Of a stretch of 64,000 bases of DNA, positions 9,053-17,940 are shown in pieces. The position numbers were made by a program, and so were the translations under genes. Each line of letters starts with the position of its first letter. The first letter of the stretch is position 1. The notes under the pieces are model-generated. The model ran no database searches, had not been told where the DNA came from, and saw only the letters and a program-made list of their open reading frames with translations. Source of the stretch: Leisingera methylohalidivorans DSM 14336 (lineage in GTDB: Bacteria; Pseudomonadota; Alphaproteobacteria; Rhodobacterales; Rhodobacteraceae); NCBI RefSeq assembly GCF_000511355.1, contig NC_023135.1, forward strand, positions 2,816,371-2,880,370. The letters run 5' to 3'.

Positions 9053-10227
9053 CCGCGGCTCTGCATGACCCTTACGGCAACGCCGAGACCACGCGCAGCG
9101 CCAGCCGCATCATCTACCTGGTGCTCGCCGCCCTGCTGACCTTCCTGATCTGGGCCGCTTTTGCCTCGATCGATGAAATTGTCCGCGGCGAGGGCCAGGT
9201 GGTTTCCTCTTCCCGCTCCCAAATCGTGCAGAACCTCGAAGGCGGCATCCTGGCTGAACTCCAGGTGCGCCAAGGCGACATCGTCACCGCGGGCCAGGTG
9301 CTGGCCAAGCTGCAGGACACCAAATTCCGCGCCGCGGCCGATGAGCTGCAAAACCAGATCGATGCGCTGGAAATCAAACGCTACCGGCTGGAGGCGCAAA
9401 TGAAAGGCGCCTTTGAATTCACGGTGCCGGAAATGTTGGCACAGCGTTCCCCCGGCATCCTGTCCTCTGAACGCGGTCTGCTGATTGCCCGCCAAACCGA
9501 CTTTACCAGCCGCCGGGACAGCGCCAAGCAGATCCTGGACCAGCAGAATGCTGAGCTGGCCAATATGGAGCGGCTCTACAAACAGAAGATCGTGGCCCTG
9601 ATCGAAGTGAACAAGGCCCGCAAACTAAGCACTGACGCCCGCGCCAAATACAACGAGATCGGCACCCAGGCAGAATTGGAACAGGCCAAGGAGTACTCCC
9701 GGACCTTGCGCGAACTGACCACCCTGCGCCAGGAACAGCGGCTGGCGGTGGATCAACTGAATCGCACCATCATCACCTCGCCGATGGCCGGTATCGTCAA
9801 CAGCCTTTCTGTCACAACCATCGGCGGCGTGATCCGCCCTGGCGAAGAAATTCTGGAGATTATCCCGCTGGGCGAAGAGCTGTTTGTCGAAGCCCGTATC
9901 AAGCCTGAGAATATCGCCAGTGTGCAGCCCGGCCAGGACGCTACAATCAAGCTTTCTGCCTATGACTACACCATCTACGGCTCCCTGCGCGGCAAGGTGG
10001 ATTTTGTCTCAGCCGATACTTTCGAGGATGAGCGCAATCCGCGCGCCGAACCCTATTACCGGGTGACGGTGCGGGTCGATAAATCCGGTTTTACCGAGCG
10101 CCAGCAAGCCATTGAGATCCGCCCGGGGATGCGGGCAACCGCAGAACTGCAGACCGGTGCCAAGACCGTGCTGCAATACCTCCTGAAACCGCTGTACAAG
10201 TCCCGCGAAGCCCTGCGAGAGCCTTGA
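9049..10227 (+). CDS. HlyD-family periplasmic adaptor (LapC-like)
   Basis: This 392-residue membrane-fusion protein has one transmembrane helix (about residues 23-42, IIYLVLAALLTFLIWAAF), a biotinyl-lipoyl-like half-motif (GEGQVVSSS ... VQNLEGGIL), a central coiled coil (about 95-230) and a C-terminal beta-barrel region with VTVRVDKSGF. It bridges the ABC exporter and the outer-membrane channel. Its ATG overlaps the exporter stop by four bases, completing a three-gene type I secretion operon behind the adhesin gene. The frame is intact. Confidence 0.9.
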   Translation: MTAALHDPYGNAETTRSASRIIYLVLAALLTFLIWAAFASIDEIVRGEGQVVSSSRSQIVQNLEGGILAELQVRQGDIVTAGQVLAKLQDTKFRAAADELQNQIDALEIKRYRLEAQMKGAFEFTVPEMLAQRSPGILSSERGLLIARQTDFTSRRDSAKQILDQQNAELANMERLYKQKIVALIEVNKARKLSTDARAKYNEIGTQAELEQAKEYSRTLRELTTLRQEQRLAVDQLNRTIITSPMAGIVNSLSVTTIGGVIRPGEEILEIIPLGEELFVEARIKPENIASVQPGQDATIKLSAYDYTIYGSLRGKVDFVSADTFEDERNPRAEPYYRVTVRVDKSGFTERQQAIEIRPGMRATAELQTGAKTVLQYLLKPLYKSREALREP

Positions 10228-10240
10228 AGCAAAGGAATTC

Positions 10241-10266
10241 GCCTGCCCCAAGACCTGACGGCAGGC
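10241..10266 (+). terminator. Possible terminator hairpin after the secretion operon
   Basis: GCCTGCC at 10241-10247 pairs with GGCAGGC at 10260-10266, 14 bases after the HlyD stop, in the gap between convergent genes. Only a short A-rich tail (TGAAAACTG) follows, so termination is likely but not certain. Confidence 0.4.
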
Positions 10267-10296
10267 TGAAAACTGTCCCTTGGCCGGCCGGGTCCC

Positions 10297-11010
10297 TTAG
10301 CCCGCCCGCCGCATCAGATCCCGCAGCGTCGAGTCCAGCGCCGTTCCGATCGACACCCGGCGGCTGCCCATCGCGGCCTTGGCCGAAATCACCGAAACCA
10401 GCCGCGGCGGCAATCCCGGGCGCATTTCCAGCACCGGCGAGCCTGAAGCGCCGAATTCCACTAGACATGACATCACCAAGGTGCGGCTCTGCCGCGCCAG
10501 GACGCTGCAGGATGGCTCCAGATTGAGCCGGGTTGCATGCCTGCGGGTATAGGACAGAACCCCCAGGATATCCCCCCGCGCTGCGCCGCTGGACATTGTC
10601 AGCGGCTGAACCTGGCTGCGGCTGATCGGCCGGTCAAGTTTCAGCACCGCCAGATCGCTGCCGATCTGATGGGTGCCTGCAGGCCGGTACCGGTACTGCG
10701 GGTGCATTACCGCTTTCACCACTTGCCGCAAGGCCACGGCCTGCCGCCCGGACAGACCCGCTTCGAAGCGGATCGTGGACGGGTCAACCTGCGCCCCCGT
10801 CCTGGGATCGAACAGGCAGTGCGCCGCCGTCAGCACCAGGTCCGGTGCGACCAGCGCCCCGGTGCACATGTTTATATTTGAGATATTCAGCCGTCCGACG
10901 GCCTCCCACCCTTCTATAGATCCGACGTTCGGCCGCGCCTCATCCGCAGCCCCGCCAACGGGCATGCCCAAGGACAGGCACGCCGCAATCGCAGCAATTA
11001 GAAGTCTCAT
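10297..11010 (-). CDS. Secreted trypsin-like serine protease (S1 family)
   Basis: The 237-residue protein begins with a Sec signal peptide (MRLLIAAIAACLSLGMPVGGAA, cut near residue 22). The catalytic triad is readable: His64 in TAAHC, Asp119 in SDLAVLKLD and Ser189 in GASGSPV (the usual GDSGGP has drifted). Cysteines 49/65 and 168/182 are positioned for disulfides. It should act in the periplasm or outside the cell. It is convergent with the adhesin secretion operon; processing of the adhesin is possible but not shown. Its promoter region carries CtrA-like motifs. Confidence 0.85.
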   Translation of the reverse strand: MRLLIAAIAACLSLGMPVGGAADEARPNVGSIEGWEAVGRLNISNINMCTGALVAPDLVLTAAHCLFDPRTGAQVDPSTIRFEAGLSGRQAVALRQVVKAVMHPQYRYRPAGTHQIGSDLAVLKLDRPISRSQVQPLTMSSGAARGDILGVLSYTRRHATRLNLEPSCSVLARQSRTLVMSCLVEFGASGSPVLEMRPGLPPRLVSVISAKAAMGSRRVSIGTALDSTLRDLMRRAG

Positions 11011-11115
11011 TATCCACTCCAGCTTCCCACAGACGCATCGTCATTCAGGCGTGCGGCTGGAATGAGGCCCAATGCCGCCAGGCTGGGGCGGATTCATGGA
11101 CAGAATGTGGCGGCG

Positions 11116-11157
11116 TTAACAATTCCCTAACCGCCCCGGTTATTGGTGCTTAACCAT
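11116..11157. promoter_or_regulatory. Candidate CtrA-type binding sites
   Basis: TTAA-N7-CTAA at 11116-11130 matches 7 of 8 defined bases of the alphaproteobacterial CtrA consensus TTAA-N7-TTAA, and an exact TTAACCAT half-site lies at 11150-11157. A further exact copy on the opposite strand is at 11389-11396. CtrA controls motility and chemotaxis genes in Rhodobacteraceae, which fits the neighbouring chemoreceptor remnant. Confidence 0.45.
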
Positions 11158-11388
11158 GGCAAAAAAACCCCCTGCGGCGCCAGAGAAAGTAAACAATCCA
11201 TTAACATTTGTTCCAAGCCATCAACAAACAAAGAGAATTCCGCAGCCGCACGCCTTCCCGCGATCACTGAATCCGGCAATCCCCCCCGAATCGAGGCTCC
11301 CGTTTTTGCGATGCGTTAACATTTTCCACACTTTCTGAGCCGAACGATGCAGCGAGTGCATCCGCATGCTGGCAGCGCTGCCGCCCAA

Positions 11389-11396
11389 ATGGTTAA
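11389..11396 (-). promoter_or_regulatory. CtrA-like TTAACCAT half-site
   Basis: An exact TTAACCAT on the minus strand, about 85 bases upstream of the chemoreceptor remnant. A single octamer is weak evidence alone but it repeats the motif found 240 bases away. Confidence 0.35.
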
Positions 11397-11480
11397 CGCG
11401 CGCTGGTTGGAACTGCGGCCGTCTGTCCAATCCTTCTTGTGAGCATAAGGAGAACTAACGGATAAAAAATCTATCTGGTA

Positions 11481-13115
11481 TTGTGTTCTTGTGTATGTCA
11501 GTTCCTGCATCCACCGCCTGGAGGATGCGTTCCGGAGGTCGCAAATTTGGAAATACTTCGTTCCTTCAAGTTGGCTCACAAGCCTCCGAAGCTTGTCATC
11601 GAAACTGCACTCACTGTGACAATTGTCCTGGTTGCTTTCAGCAGCAGCAACTTCCGGCGCAGTGTTGTTCACAATGCCGAACTGTTCATGCAATTCATGA
11701 TTCAGGACCGCAAACCAGCGCTGCAATCTTATCTCGCATCCATCGAAGCCGCGATCCTGACAAATGGCTCAGTCCCGTTGACCGCCAAGGCAATGAAAGA
11801 CCTGGGCGTAACCTGGGGCACCCGTGGAGGGGCCGGTGAGAAAGAGGTTCAGAACCTTTCTATGTTTGCCTCTGCCGCTTCGCCTTATGATGTTCACTTC
11901 GAGCGCAATCACCCGGCTGTCAAATAGATGATGGAGCATCTTGGATTTTATAACATCTTCCTGATCAGACCGTCGGGCGACGTGATCTTTTCTGTCGCCA
12001 AGGACAGCCGATTACACGACGAACATGGTTACCGGCCCCTCTAAGAATTCTGGCCTTGCACAGGCGTTCCAACTGGCTGCGGCTGGTGAGAAGGACAGTG
12101 TCCGTTTCTCCGATATAGCAACCAATGAGCCCAGTGCCAGTGCTCCGGCGGCATTCGCAGCTACCCGTATCATGGACAGTGGCGGGCGCTGCATCGGCAT
12201 CTTTGCGCTGCAGGTCGCAATTGGCGGCATCTCCGCAATTATCTCCGGTTTTACAGGGGATCTGAACACACTGGACGTTTACCTGGCCGGCCAGGACTTC
12301 AAGGCCCGGCCCCCTTGCCGGCTTGAAGACGGGCATGCCCTGCTGAAGGATTTGCCGCCTCTGCCCCATATTCAAGTTGCCTATGCCGCAGCGCCCGTGC
12401 TGTCCGGAGAGGACGCTTCCCGAGCTGCGGGAACATTTTATCCTTCGAAGGCCCGGACCAATGGCGGGGAAATTGCCGCAGCTTCAATACCGGCAGCCTT
12501 TCGTAATCTCCAATGGGTACTGGTGGCAGAGCTTGACCGGGCCGAAATTCTGACCCCCGCAGTGACCCAGCGGCGGATTATGATCCTGATATCCCTGACC
12601 TGTGCCGCTGTGATTTCAATAGCGGGCTGGCTGTTTGCGCGTCCGGCCACCAGACAGACCCATCGTTTATGCGCGGAGATGGAAGCGGTTTCGGCAGGAA
12701 ACCTGGAGACAGACGTTCAAGCCGTGCACCGGTCCTATGAGATCAGCAAAATCGGCAAGACGCTGGTCTTGATGCAATCAGATCTAAAAAGGCCCGTAGT
12801 GCCGAGGAGCATCACAAAACACTGCAGCTGGAACAGACGGCAGCGGCTGTGGATGGGCTGACCGCGTCGGTGAAATCCAGCGTAGTCGGCGCCCGCAGCG
12901 TCGAGGCCGCCATGGAAGAGGCCCGTTCGGAAGCTGAGACCAGCGGCACCGTTGTCCAGAATGCTGTTTCCGAAATGACCGGGAGCGAGCACCCATTGAC
13001 GACATCGCCTGTCACGCCAATCTGCTGGCTTTGAATGCAGGCGAGGCGGGTCGCGGCTTTGCTGTGGCCGCCTCTGAGGTGCGGGCGCTGGCGCAGCGGT
13101 CTTCGGATGCGGCAT
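11481..13115 (+). pseudogene. Methyl-accepting chemotaxis protein, degraded
   Basis: Pieces of one chemoreceptor are spread over three frames. In order: an N-terminal transmembrane/sensor start (LVIETALTVTIVLVAFSSSN), an in-frame TAG at 11925-11927 with similarity continuing after it (MMEHLGFYNIFLIRPSGDVIF), a frameshift near 12040, the rest of the Cache-like sensor, a second transmembrane segment near 12590-12650, a HAMP linker, another frameshift near 12790, and the start of the signalling domain. The conserved hairpin tip survives only as NLLALNAG joined directly to EAGRGFAV, so seven residues of the family motif are missing, and similarity stops after [11 protein letters not shown]. It cannot make a working receptor. 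Confidence 0.85.
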
Positions 13116-13511
13116 ATTCGGAGCTCCAACATGCCGCATTCTGCCGGAAAACTGTATCCTGCGGGCCGAGCATATCTGCTGCACGCCTCTGGACTGCGCA
13201 CGATCAAGCGCGCGCGGCCGTCCTTGCAGAAGCAGCCCTGCCTGAATTGCAGGTCATCCTCCTCGTTCCAGCAGGGCGGTAGAACCGGTTCCGATCCGAT
13301 CATGCCCCGAGATGCAAAGACTTCGCAAATCGGGCGGCCACAGCGCAATACAGCGCAAATAGCCGAACCACTGTCCATAGCCTCGGTGTTCTTAAGTCAA
13401 ATTCGTGAGGAATATTAACCTATGCGATAGCCGTTATGTGCTACGTTACCGCTATACGAGTAAACCCGGATACGCATCCCCGGGTAAAACGTGTTTCACA
13501 AGGGGAACAGA
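13116..13511. other. Region after the chemoreceptor remnant
   Basis: About 400 bases in which chemoreceptor similarity has ended and no new gene is recognised. Short open frames exist on both strands without ribosome sites. It contains the promoter of the response regulator that follows. Confidence 0.4.
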
Positions 13512-14243
13512 ATGAGAAATGCTAGTTTTCCGGACATGACAGCCCCAACGGCCTTGCAGCCGGTCATACTCAACATCCTGTCTGTGGATGATGATGAAAT
13601 CGACAGGCTGCGCTTGAACAAATTATGCCGTAAAGCCGGAATGAAGGCTGAGTTCTTCGAAGCTGCCAACCTCGAAGAAATGCGCCAGCAGCTGGAGGTA
13701 GAGCAATTTGATCTGGTGTTTCTGGATCATAACCTTGGCATGGACACCGGGCTTGACGCACTCAAAATCCTGTTGACGCATGAAGAGCAAGTCCAGGCCG
13801 TGCCCATCATGCTGACGAGCATGACGAACTATCAAATTGCCGTTGAAGCCATGCGCCGCGGCTGCGCCGACTACATTGTCAAGGAAGAGCTGTCCGCCGA
13901 CACACTGATCAAATCCATCGCCTCCGCAATCGAACGGCGGGCGCTTTATGGCCAGCTCAGCAGCGCGCGCGCAACTGAAAAAGAATTCAGGCGGATCTTC
14001 AAGCGGTTCATTGTCGGCTGCGGGCCTGACCTTCGGCTGCTGCTGAGCCGAACGCTTGCCGGTGTCCGTATGGTCAAGACACAAGCCCGGCAGGATGACA
14101 CTGTGCCATCCGCCATTTTATCCGACGTTTCACTGCTTGAGCGAAGCTGCAAGGATCTGGTTGTTTTTATGGACGACCTGGAAAGCGTCATCTCAGAAAC
14201 GCAGGAAATTACAGCAAAAGTGAATCCCAGACTGCTCCAATAA
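13512..14243 (+). CDS. Response regulator with helical C-terminal region
   Basis: The 243-residue protein starts at ATG 13512, chosen because AAGGGGAA lies 7 bases upstream; the frame is open from 13491. Residues 20-135 are a receiver domain with the acidic pocket VDDDE (25-29), phospho-acceptor Asp72 (FLDHN), Thr102 and Lys124. The last 100 residues are helical and match no output domain I recognise; they could be a dimerisation or phosphotransfer segment. No DNA-binding motif is visible. It is separated by 780 bases from another response regulator and a hybrid kinase, with which it may signal. Confidence 0.8.
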   Translation: MRNASFPDMTAPTALQPVILNILSVDDDEIDRLRLNKLCRKAGMKAEFFEAANLEEMRQQLEVEQFDLVFLDHNLGMDTGLDALKILLTHEEQVQAVPIMLTSMTNYQIAVEAMRRGCADYIVKEELSADTLIKSIASAIERRALYGQLSSARATEKEFRRIFKRFIVGCGPDLRLLLSRTLAGVRMVKTQARQDDTVPSAILSDVSLLERSCKDLVVFMDDLESVISETQEITAKVNPRLLQ

Positions 14244-15022
14244 CATCCTGCTTCGCCGGTCTGGCGCAGAAGAACCTTGGACATGTCCCTGACGCCCATG
14301 AAACTGAAGGTCAGAGTTGTGAAAACTGTTATTTGTGCCATCCGGCGCACCCACGCGCGATACTCCTTCGGCGGCCGCCCCGTTTCAAGACGCCGGTTTC
14401 ACGGCCTGGCGGTTTGTCGGACACGGGATACCAGCCGGTTTCATCCCGAAAATAAGCGACCCGTTTTCACGGCTCTGGGAGAGGGGCGGGCTGTCATCGG
14501 CACCCGTCCGGCCAGTGCCGAAATAGGCTCCAGCCATGTCAACGGCGAACAAGCGTCTTTTCTAATCGGTTCCGGAAATAAACCGATGCGCCAGCAAACT
14601 GATAAAGTCTTCACAAGTCTGCCCAGAACGCGGGAGCAGGGCCGGTTTGGGCCTCTGTCCTCCATAAGAGTATGGCATAATGCCCTGTATGAGGGAGCTT
14701 TGCGGGCCTCAAGCAGACAAGCCGTCGCCCTCTCTATTTCCAGACGCTCTGTAAACCGGCGCGGCAAAGCAGCAGCCTCTGATGCCCTCTGGCAGGCTGC
14801 GGACCTGCGCGGCATCCCAATGGGCTTGCAGTGCAGGACTACCTCATTCCCCCCAGCCTGTAACCAGTACCGTCTTCGAGCAGGCGGCAGGATACTGCCG
14901 CGCTGCAAGGAAAGGCATCTTAAGAAAACCCGCAATGATGCCCTGCCCCACCCCAGACGGTCCAACAGAGCCTGCAGCAACGTGGAGCGGCCGCAGGAAG
15001 CGCTTACAAAGGATACGGCAGC
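14244..15022. other. Unexplained 780-base gap between two response-regulator genes
   Basis: Long open frames exist here on both strands, but on the plus strand no start has a ribosome site and the peptides are Arg/Pro/Ser-rich without motifs. The minus-strand frame simply continues antisense to the next response regulator. I see no protein family, no RNA gene and no clear repeat. It may be the remains of a deleted gene. Confidence 0.45.
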
Positions 15023-15517
15023 ATGATTTCCATTCCCCAAACCGCCGAACGCCCGGCCCTGAACATTATCCTTGTTGAAGATGACGACGGTGACGCAAAA
15101 GCCCTGCACCGCGCATTCGACCGGGCCCGGATTGCCAACCCGATCAAACGGTTCGTGGACGGGGTCGAGGCCTTGGCGTTCCTGCGCGGCGAACTGCACC
15201 AGGTTCCGCCGCCCAATTTTGTCGTGCTGAGCGATATCAATATGCCCCGCAAGAACGGGATTGAGCTTCTGAAGGAAATCCGCGCCGACCCGGTGCTGCA
15301 CAAGGTCCTTTTTATCGTGCTTACAACTTCGGCCGACGAACGGGATATTTCCGCCGCCTACGCGAACAATGTCGCCGGATATATCCTCAAATCCAAGGCA
15401 GGCGACATGTTTGTCGACTTGATGGCAACCCTCAACAACTACTGGCGCATTGTAGAACTGCCCGATATCCACATCAAAAAGGTGTCCGATGACGGTCCTC
15501 AACATCCTAATCATTGA
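15023..15517 (+). CDS. Single-domain response regulator (Rcp1-like)
   Basis: The 164-residue protein is almost entirely a receiver domain: acidic pocket EDDDGD (19-24), phospho-acceptor Asp71 in LSDINMPRKNG, Thr101/Thr102 and Lys123. This arrangement, with the INMPRKNG signature, matches the Rcp1-type stand-alone regulators that pair with phytochrome-like or bacteriophytochrome kinases. No output domain is present. The next gene, a receiver-histidine kinase fusion, overlaps its 3' end by 29 bases, so the two are translationally coupled and probably exchange phosphate. Confidence 0.9.
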   Translation: MISIPQTAERPALNIILVEDDDGDAKALHRAFDRARIANPIKRFVDGVEALAFLRGELHQVPPPNFVVLSDINMPRKNGIELLKEIRADPVLHKVLFIVLTTSADERDISAAYANNVAGYILKSKAGDMFVDLMATLNNYWRIVELPDIHIKKVSDDGPQHPNH

Positions 15518-16580
15518 TGACGATGCCGGTGACCGGAAACTGGCACGCAGACTGCTGCAGAATCTTTATCCTGATGCCAATGTGATTGAGGCCGACTGCG
15601 GAAAGGACGCCATGTCTCACTCCGGTCTTCCGGTGGATGTGATTCTTCTGGACTACCTCCTGCCGGATGGCACCGGGCTCGACCTGATTGCGCAGCTGAC
15701 CGAAACCTGGCCGCGGGCGGTTTTGTTCATGACAACCGGTCAGGGCGATGAGGAAATCGCCAAAAGTGTCATTCTGGCCGGCGCCAGTGATTACATCCCC
15801 AAATCAGCTATCACGTCCGAATCCCTGATGCGGATGATCTCGAACGGGCAGAAGGTTGCCGACATGCGCTGGCGGATCCAGGAACAGCAGAACGAGCTGC
15901 GCCTTTTCTCCGATGTGCTGGTACATGACATGCGGGCGCCAATCCGGGCCATTAAATTTCTTAGCGACCAGATACACGAGGATTACCAGAACGGCGATCT
16001 TGAGGAGGTGGCCCGGCAATTTGAACTCATGAAGAAATCGGTGCGCAAAACGTCTGAACTGATCGAAGGACTGGCCTCCCATATCAATCCGCACAGCAAT
16101 GGCAAACCTGCCTATGTGACCGTTGAAAGCCTGTTTGACAGCCTGCGGGCAGTCATGGCGCAGGACCTTGCGGAATCCGGCGCCCGGATAGAATGGAATT
16201 CCGGCGGGCTGGCTGGCTTGTGTTTCCCGCCGGACATCGTGCAATTGCTGCAAAACCTCATCGGCAACGCAATCAAATACAGCGGCGGTAAAACCGCTGA
16301 GATTTCCGTAACGGCGGAACGGGCCGGGCCTGGATTGATGATATCCGTTGCGGACAATGGTATCGGCGTTCCGGCGCAATACCGGGACAAGATCTTTGAG
16401 CCCTTCAAGCGGCTGCAGCGTGGCAGTGATCAGCCAGGCAGTGGTTTGGGTCTGGCGACCTGCGCTAAAATTGCCAAGCGTCACAACGGGTCGATCTGGT
16501 GCGAGCCGCAAGCGGAGACGGGCACCACAATCCGCTTCACAATCGGCCTCGAAGCCGGGCAGGCACAGGAAACGGCCTGA
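15489..16580 (+). CDS. Hybrid receiver - histidine kinase
   Basis: This 363-residue cytoplasmic protein starts inside the preceding response-regulator gene. Residues 1-120 are a receiver (acidic pocket IDDDAGD, Asp55, Thr82/83, Lys105). A coiled linker leads to a HisKA-type dimerisation helix with His146 in VLVHDMRAP, and the HATPase domain has the N box (LIGNAIKYS), G1 (VADNGIGVP) and G2 (GSGLGLATC) motifs. No membrane segment is present. A receiver placed before the kinase suggests the kinase is controlled by phosphorylation or by a partner kinase. The frame is intact. Confidence 0.9.
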   Translation: MTVLNILIIDDDAGDRKLARRLLQNLYPDANVIEADCGKDAMSHSGLPVDVILLDYLLPDGTGLDLIAQLTETWPRAVLFMTTGQGDEEIAKSVILAGASDYIPKSAITSESLMRMISNGQKVADMRWRIQEQQNELRLFSDVLVHDMRAPIRAIKFLSDQIHEDYQNGDLEEVARQFELMKKSVRKTSELIEGLASHINPHSNGKPAYVTVESLFDSLRAVMAQDLAESGARIEWNSGGLAGLCFPPDIVQLLQNLIGNAIKYSGGKTAEISVTAERAGPGLMISVADNGIGVPAQYRDKIFEPFKRLQRGSDQPGSGLGLATCAKIAKRHNGSIWCEPQAETGTTIRFTIGLEAGQAQETA

Positions 16581-17000
16581 AAGCAGGACTGCACGCTCCT
16601 GCGGCAGACAGTGGTGCAACGGGGAAGGCAGATCATTGCTGCACCCCACCCGATGCCTGCTGGGGGAAAGAGCTTTCAGATGTCCTTCCCCCAGCCCCTT
16701 CAACGCGGACATCAGCCAAGCGGTATCCTGTTCCGTTTTACAGTGACGAAATGCATCTTTGCCGCAATACGACCGTCCCAAAGGTACGGGCCAGCGGCGG
16801 TGCCAATAGGCAGGCTGAGGCGCAGTGGAACGGCTGTTCAGCAAAAGCTGTGCCCCATGAGCCGCATCCGGAATCTCCACCACCGGTGCCAAATTGGCCA
16901 GTTAGAAAAGGAGGTGTCCGCAATCCGTGTTGGTTGGACCTCGGGGGTGTTGACTTGCGATGGGATTTTCCCTCCACCGTCGATTAGAGTCCGTGCCAAC
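16581..17000. other. Gene-free stretch before the IS cluster
   Basis: About 420 bases with no recognisable gene on either strand and no repeat. It ends at the tandem 51-base repeat that marks the edge of the IS-rich segment. Confidence 0.5.
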
Positions 17001-17102
17001 TTTGCTCTGAGCCCCAACATTGGACCACCGGAAGCTGGAATTTCCCGGCTGTTTGCTCTGGTCCCCAACATTGGACCACCGGAAGCTGGAGTTTTCCGGC
17101 TG
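17001..17102. repeat. Tandem 51-base repeat carrying duplicated IS3-type ends
   Basis: Two copies, 17001-17051 and 17052-17102, each start TTTGCTCTG and contain CCAACATTGGACCACCGGAA followed by GCTGGA. They differ at about four positions. The second copy contains the terminal inverted repeat of the adjacent IS element, so the first copy is a second, solitary IS end lying outside it. Confidence 0.85.
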
Positions 17103-17104
17103 TG

Positions 17105-17908
17105 TCACGATGACGGGCTGGTGACGCCATCGGGATAATGCATGGCAATCGGGACGTTATACCCGATCGCACTGTGAGGTCGGTCTTCGTTGTAGTGTCT
17201 ACGCCAAGCTTCCAACTTTTCGCGGGCGTCGGCAAGGCTCATGAACCAATGCGCGTTCAGGCATTCGGATCGGAGCTTGCTGTTGAACGCCTCGATGAAC
17301 CCGTTGTCCGTCGGCTTTCCGGGCCGTGAGAAGTCCAGCGTGACGTCATTGGCGTAGGCCCAGAGATCCAGATCGCGGGAGATGAACTCGCTGCCATTAT
17401 CGACTCGAATGGTGTTCGGGTAGCCAATCCTGCCGCAAACCTGTTCCAGGGTCTGAACCACGTCCTCGCCGCGGTAGCTGAACCGAGGATCCACGACAGG
17501 GCAGAACCGCGAATGCGTGTCGACCACGGTCAGGATCCTCAATTTCTTTCCCATGGCCAGCTGGTCGTGAACAAAATCCATTGCCCAGACGTCGTTCGGC
17601 CCGGTGGCTTCTTCGCGATCCTCGCGCAGCTTGGCTTTCACTCGCCGTTTCGGGTGCTTATTCCGCAACTGCAGACCCAACTCATTGTAAATCCTGCGTG
17701 TCTTCTTGATATTGATGGTCCAGCCCTCTCGCCGCAACAGAACATGAACGCGCCTGTAGCCATAGCGCACACGCGTTTCTGCAATCTCCTTGATCCGCCG
17801 CTCGACGGCTGCCTGGCCCGTGCGCCGGGACTTGCAGTGGTAGGTGGAGGTGTCAAAGAAGATGGCCCCGCAGGCCCTCCGGATCGACACGCCCCAGTCG
17901 ACGCGCAT
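17105..17908 (-). CDS. IS3-family transposase OrfB (DDE integrase domain)
   Basis: This 267-residue catalytic subunit has an HTH_21-like segment (RIKEIAETRVRYGYRRVHVLL, about 39-59) and the rve integrase fold. The three acidic residues are visible: Asp in WAMDFVHDQ, Asp in RVDNGSEF and Glu in NGFIEAFNSKLR. A TAG sits four codons before the ATG in this frame, so it is not joined to orfA by a simple -1 frameshift and probably initiates on its own. The reading frame is complete, so the element may still be active. Confidence 0.9.
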   Translation of the reverse strand: MRVDWGVSIRRACGAIFFDTSTYHCKSRRTGQAAVERRIKEIAETRVRYGYRRVHVLLRREGWTINIKKTRRIYNELGLQLRNKHPKRRVKAKLREDREEATGPNDVWAMDFVHDQLAMGKKLRILTVVDTHSRFCPVVDPRFSYRGEDVVQTLEQVCGRIGYPNTIRVDNGSEFISRDLDLWAYANDVTLDFSRPGKPTDNGFIEAFNSKLRSECLNAHWFMSLADAREKLEAWRRHYNEDRPHSAIGYNVPIAMHYPDGVTSPSS

Positions 17909-17940
17909 CCCGGTAACGATCTAGCGCAAACGGCCAGGGT

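Larger units (their letters stand above)
11011..11480. other. Intergenic region upstream of protease and chemoreceptor remnant
   Basis: About 470 bases with no credible gene. It is richer in A/T than its surroundings and contains several TTAAC pentamers, including sites that match CtrA-type motifs (annotated separately). Both flanking genes point away from it. Confidence 0.6.

Noticed and set aside
14441..15514. A 357-codon minus-strand frame spanning the 780-base gap and the Rcp1-like gene
   Set aside because: Its 5' half is the exact antisense of a clear response regulator and the rest has no motif. A loose GRSTLLQ segment is not a real Walker A motif in context.
17001..17102. Tandem repeat considered as a CRISPR fragment
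   Set aside because: Only two units directly abutting with no spacer, and the unit contains an IS end.
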